Positions 11,827 through 14,412 of a DNA stretch of 14,412 bases are shown in pieces. Positions within the stretch are counted from its first letter, which is position 1, and every line of letters starts with the position of its first letter. The DNA is from Caldifarciminota bacterium (lineage in GTDB: Bacteria > Hydrothermota > Tepidihabitantia > Tepidihabitantales > Tepidihabitantaceae): the NCBI GenBank assembly GCA_016935295.1, contig JAFGRF010000026.1, forward strand, positions 1 to 14,412, read 5' to 3'. The notes under the pieces were generated by a model that had not been told where the DNA came from, did no database searches, and worked only from the letters and a program-made list of their open reading frames with translations. The translations under genes and the position numbers were made by a program.

Positions 11827-13065
11827 GTGAAGATACTCCAGCGCTATGCGCTGCGACAGTTCGTACCGCCGTTCTTCCTCGCGATCCTCGTTCTGACATT
11901 CGTGTTGCTCATGGACCGGCTGTTCCTGCTCGCCGACATGCTGGTGCGCAAGGGAGTGGCGGTGGTAACGGTGTCCGAAGTAGCCCTGTTGTCACTGCCC
12001 TTTGTCGTCTCGATCTGCACACCGCTGGGCAGTCTGATTGCGGGCGTCATCTCGTTCGGGAGAATGGCACAGGACAACGAAATCAGGGTGGTCCGGGCAG
12101 CGGGAATCAGGATCATAAGGCTGTTTGCCCCGGCCGCGGCGACCTGTCTGCTGCTGATGGGTGTGATGGTCGGGTTCAACGGATACGTGGTCCCCGAAGC
12201 TCAGCACCGGGTGCGGAATCTGCTCACCGACGTGGCCCGCAAGCGCCCGGCCATGCGAGTCCGGGAAGGCGAGTTCATGGACGACTTCCCCGGCTACAGG
12301 ATTTACATCGGTTCGATGGACGAGCGCCGGTCGACTGTGCGCAATGTCGCGATATTCGAGACCGGCAAGGGCAAAGGTACGCCCGGGTTCGTGACCGCAT
12401 CGACCGGGCACATATCGTATACGCCTGACGATGCCTATATGGTTATGACCCTGTTTGACGGCGAGATGCACGAACTCGTCGATGCCGGCACCTACCGCCG
12501 GCTGCAGTTCAAGCGGCACGTCATCAATGTCGCAATGGATGATGCTTTGGTCCGGCGCGACCGCGAGTTCCGCAGTAACGAGGAGATGGCTCTGCCGCAG
12601 CTCACCTCGACAATGAGGAACCTCAACAGAGAGGCGGTCGAAATCGGAAAGAAGGCAGATGCTGCTGCGGGGAACGCAAAGGCCGGTGAGCCGGAGCGAT
12701 TGAAGTCCGACGAGTTGAACTCCCGGGTCAGATACAAGCGCTTGGAGGTTGCCCGCTTCCAGGTGGAGTTGCAGAAACGGCTGTCGCTGGCGTTCTCGGC
12801 TTTTTTCTTCGTGCTCTTCGGCGCGCCGGTGGGATTGCTGCTCAGACGCGGGGGGGTCGGAACCGGGTTCATCGTAGGGCTCATCTTCTTCGCGCTCTAT
12901 TACGTGCTTCTGCTGGCGGGTGAGAACCTGGCCCAGTCCGGGCGCCTGTCCCCGTTCGTCGGCATGTGGCTCCCGAATATCATCCTCGTCCTGCCGGTAA
13001 CCGAGCTCTTCCTGCGTGCGTTCTTCGAGAGGTCGGCGCTCCGGCTTGTCGGCGTCAGACCATGA
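11827..13065 (+). CDS. lptF: LPS export permease LptF (YjgP/YjgQ family)
   Basis: 412 residues from the GTG at 11827; an ATG one codon upstream (11824) and a TTG at 11803 are alternatives. MKILQRYALRQFVPPFFLAILVLTF followed by LLMDRLFLLADMLVRKGV is typical of LptF. The conserved coupling segment ISFGRMAQDNEIRVVRAAGI (75-94) is where these permeases meet the LptB ATPase. Three N-terminal membrane helices, a periplasmic beta-jellyroll region (about 125-300), and three C-terminal helices (SLAFSAFFFVLFGAPVGLLL onward) give the standard layout. LptF and LptG form the inner-membrane core that extracts LPS and passes it to LptC/A. The stop overlaps the lptG start (ATGA). The periplasmic part ends in a Lys/Ala-rich stretch (KKADAAAGNAKAGEPERLK), probably a variable loop. 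Confidence 0.9.
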   Translation: MKILQRYALRQFVPPFFLAILVLTFVLLMDRLFLLADMLVRKGVAVVTVSEVALLSLPFVVSICTPLGSLIAGVISFGRMAQDNEIRVVRAAGIRIIRLFAPAAATCLLLMGVMVGFNGYVVPEAQHRVRNLLTDVARKRPAMRVREGEFMDDFPGYRIYIGSMDERRSTVRNVAIFETGKGKGTPGFVTASTGHISYTPDDAYMVMTLFDGEMHELVDAGTYRRLQFKRHVINVAMDDALVRRDREFRSNEEMALPQLTSTMRNLNREAVEIGKKADAAAGNAKAGEPERLKSDELNSRVRYKRLEVARFQVELQKRLSLAFSAFFFVLFGAPVGLLLRRGGVGTGFIVGLIFFALYYVLLLAGENLAQSGRLSPFVGMWLPNIILVLPVTELFLRAFFERSALRLVGVRP

Positions 13066-14141
13066 AGGTGATCGACCGGCATCTGCTCAAGGAACTCGTG
13101 AAGTTCGCTGTGATAGCGGTCGCAAGCGTAGTGGTCATTTACCTGCTGATTGATCTATTCGAGGAACTGAGCTACTTCACCGGCCGCAAGGCCGGCCTGG
13201 GGGTCATATTCCTCTACTACTTCTACAGCCTGCCGTCGGCAATCAGTCTGCTCTACCCGGTGAGCATGGTGCTGGCGGTGTTCATGGTCTACGGCCAGTT
13301 GACCCGCAATCGCGAGCTGCATGCCCTTGAGAGCGCGGGCGTCTCGATCCTTCGGCTTTTCGTCCCCGCCATCGGCCTGGGGCTTGCCTCGGTCGTGCTC
13401 TACCTGGCGGCCAATGAGCTGGTAACCGTACCTTTCAATGCCCGACTTACCGATCTGCGCCGTCTCAAGATCGAGCGGCGCCAGTCCAGCCAGGTTCAGA
13501 GGCGCTCCAACCTCTACTTTGTGGGCGAGGAGGGGCGAGTCTTCTACATTCGTGAGCTGTCTTCCGACGGCGTGATGAAGAACTTCAGCGTTAGTGAACT
13601 CGGCCCGGACCGCAAGGTGAAGCGCCGGTTCGACGTAGGAGAGGCCGTCTGGCGCAACGGGGCCTGGTACGGTCGGGATGTGGACGTCCGGACATTTGAT
13701 GCTCTGGGGAACGAAGCGCTGGAGCACGACGACAGCCTCAAGCTGGACATGATTCGTGAGACGCCGGCAGACTTCGCCAGCACCTCACGGCCGGTCGAGG
13801 AAACTTCGACCCGGGCGTTGCGCGGGCACATCGGACGCATGAAGCGAGCCGGTGAGAACGTGGCCCGGGAGGAGGTCGAGTACTACTACCGGTTCTCCTA
13901 CTCACTCATCGGGCTGGTGGTTGTTCTGCTCGGCCTGCCGCTTTCGGTAAGGCTCAGGCGCGGCGGGGTGATGTTCGGCCTGGGCCTGGGACTCCTTCTG
14001 TCTTTCCTGTACTGGGGTGCGATTCAGACGAGCCGGGCCTTCGGCACGTCGCACGTCATCAGCACGGCGCTGTCCGCATGGCTGCCCAACATTGTCTTCG
14101 GCGCGGTCGCCCTTGTGCTGGTACTCAATGCGGACAGGTAG
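13062..14141 (+). CDS. lptG: LPS export permease LptG (YjgP/YjgQ family)
   Basis: 359 residues from the ATG at 13062, inside the lptF stop; a longer frame to 12966 reads lptF out of frame. MKVIDRHLLKELVKFAVIAVA is the LptG-type start. DLFEELSYFTGRKAG (31-45) and the coupling segment YGQLTRNRELHALESAGVS (77-95) match the family, and RFSYSLIGLVVVLLGLPLSVRLRRGG near the end is the conserved fourth helix. The periplasmic jellyroll lies at about 120-280. The partner of the upstream lptF; the tight overlap suits one-to-one production of a heterodimer. LptB, A, C and D are not in this window. Confidence 0.92.
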   Translation: MKVIDRHLLKELVKFAVIAVASVVVIYLLIDLFEELSYFTGRKAGLGVIFLYYFYSLPSAISLLYPVSMVLAVFMVYGQLTRNRELHALESAGVSILRLFVPAIGLGLASVVLYLAANELVTVPFNARLTDLRRLKIERRQSSQVQRRSNLYFVGEEGRVFYIRELSSDGVMKNFSVSELGPDRKVKRRFDVGEAVWRNGAWYGRDVDVRTFDALGNEALEHDDSLKLDMIRETPADFASTSRPVEETSTRALRGHIGRMKRAGENVAREEVEYYYRFSYSLIGLVVVLLGLPLSVRLRRGGVMFGLGLGLLLSFLYWGAIQTSRAFGTSHVISTALSAWLPNIVFGAVALVLVLNADR

Positions 14142-14183
14142 GGTAGTGACCGTAGAGCGAGGACCGGTGACTGGAGAACGAGG

Positions 14184-14412
14184 GTGAAGTTCCGGACCTC
14201 CTTCCTCATCGCGGTTCTTGCCGGAACAGCACTGGGTGGTAGCCTGCCCAAGGGGATTGTCTGCGACGCGGACTCGGACTGCTTCTACGTCCCGCCGCAG
14301 GTTGCGGGGCGCGACGTGCGGGTGCCGGCGCTGCTGGTACTCCACTGCAACGGAGCCGTGCCAGAGGACCTCGATACGTTTCGACTGGTCGCCGATTCAC
14401 TCGGCTGGGTGG
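14184..14412 (+). CDS. Secreted protein, possible alpha/beta-hydrolase (3' partial)
   Basis: The frame opens at GTG 14184, with GGAG (14173-14176) 7 nt upstream, and runs off the window after 76 codons. Residues 1-19 (MKFRTSFLIAVLAGTALGG) look like a signal peptide. Next comes a Cys-containing stretch, IVCDADSDCFYVPPQ, and then VPALLVLHCNGAVPEDLDTFRLVADSLGWV. The pattern of a hydrophobic strand ending in LHCNGA, then a helix with the A-D-S-L-G-W turn, resembles the beginning of an esterase or PHB-depolymerase-like alpha/beta-hydrolase, where LHG usually carries the oxyanion hole. The nucleophile would lie beyond the window, so this is tentative. It is 42 bp after lptG, a spacer that contains GACCG/GTGAC-type short repeats. 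Confidence 0.6.
   Translation, partial: MKFRTSFLIAVLAGTALGGSLPKGIVCDADSDCFYVPPQVAGRDVRVPALLVLHCNGAVPEDLDTFRLVADSLGWV

Overview
The window reads as a GC-rich, diderm (LPS-bearing) bacterial chromosome from a poorly cultured lineage. The secreted YVTN-type beta-propellers with a T9SS-like C-terminal tail ending RKVVVTR / RKIVVTR, together with many short repeats inside and beside genes, resemble what I know of candidate division WOR-3 (Stahlbacteria) and FCB-related candidate phyla. That assignment is inference. LptF/LptG show that an outer membrane is present.

Layout. (1) 1-3267, + strand: two adjacent paralogous secreted beta-propeller proteins, the first cut by the window edge. (2) 3326-4332: a hairpin between convergent genes, one 123-residue unrecognised protein on the minus strand, and a 336-bp array of 28 diverged 12-bp units. 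(3) 8506 down to 4341, minus strand: a tightly coupled operon ispF - rhomboid protease - two paralogous GT-C membrane glycosyltransferases, with overlaps of 4, 14 and 4 nt. (4) 8507-8681: a divergent promoter region. (5) 8682-11714, + strand: the classic translation operon thrS-infC-rpmI-rplT. (6) 11827-14141: lptF-lptG, overlapping by 4 nt, followed by the start of a secreted, possibly alpha/beta-hydrolase protein that runs off the window.

How the genes fit together. The thrS cluster is housekeeping translation. IspF (isoprenoid precursors), the two PMT_2-like glycosyltransferases (which use polyprenyl-linked sugars in known families) and LptFG (LPS transport) are all consistent with envelope building, but no direct link between them is shown here.

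Most noteworthy: (a) infC has no ATG, GTG or TTG start for its N-terminal domain; an ACG lies 6 nt after a perfect AAGGAGG. (b) thrS and lptF each have a sigma70-like promoter whose -10 box ends exactly 6 nt before a GTG, predicting leaderless mRNAs. (c) A 70-bp palindromic element sits in frame inside one glycosyltransferase, and its paralogue lacks about 26 residues there. (d) Repeat-derived inserts sit at the same hairpin of both secretion tails. (e) The 12-bp array keeps its phase without an indel.
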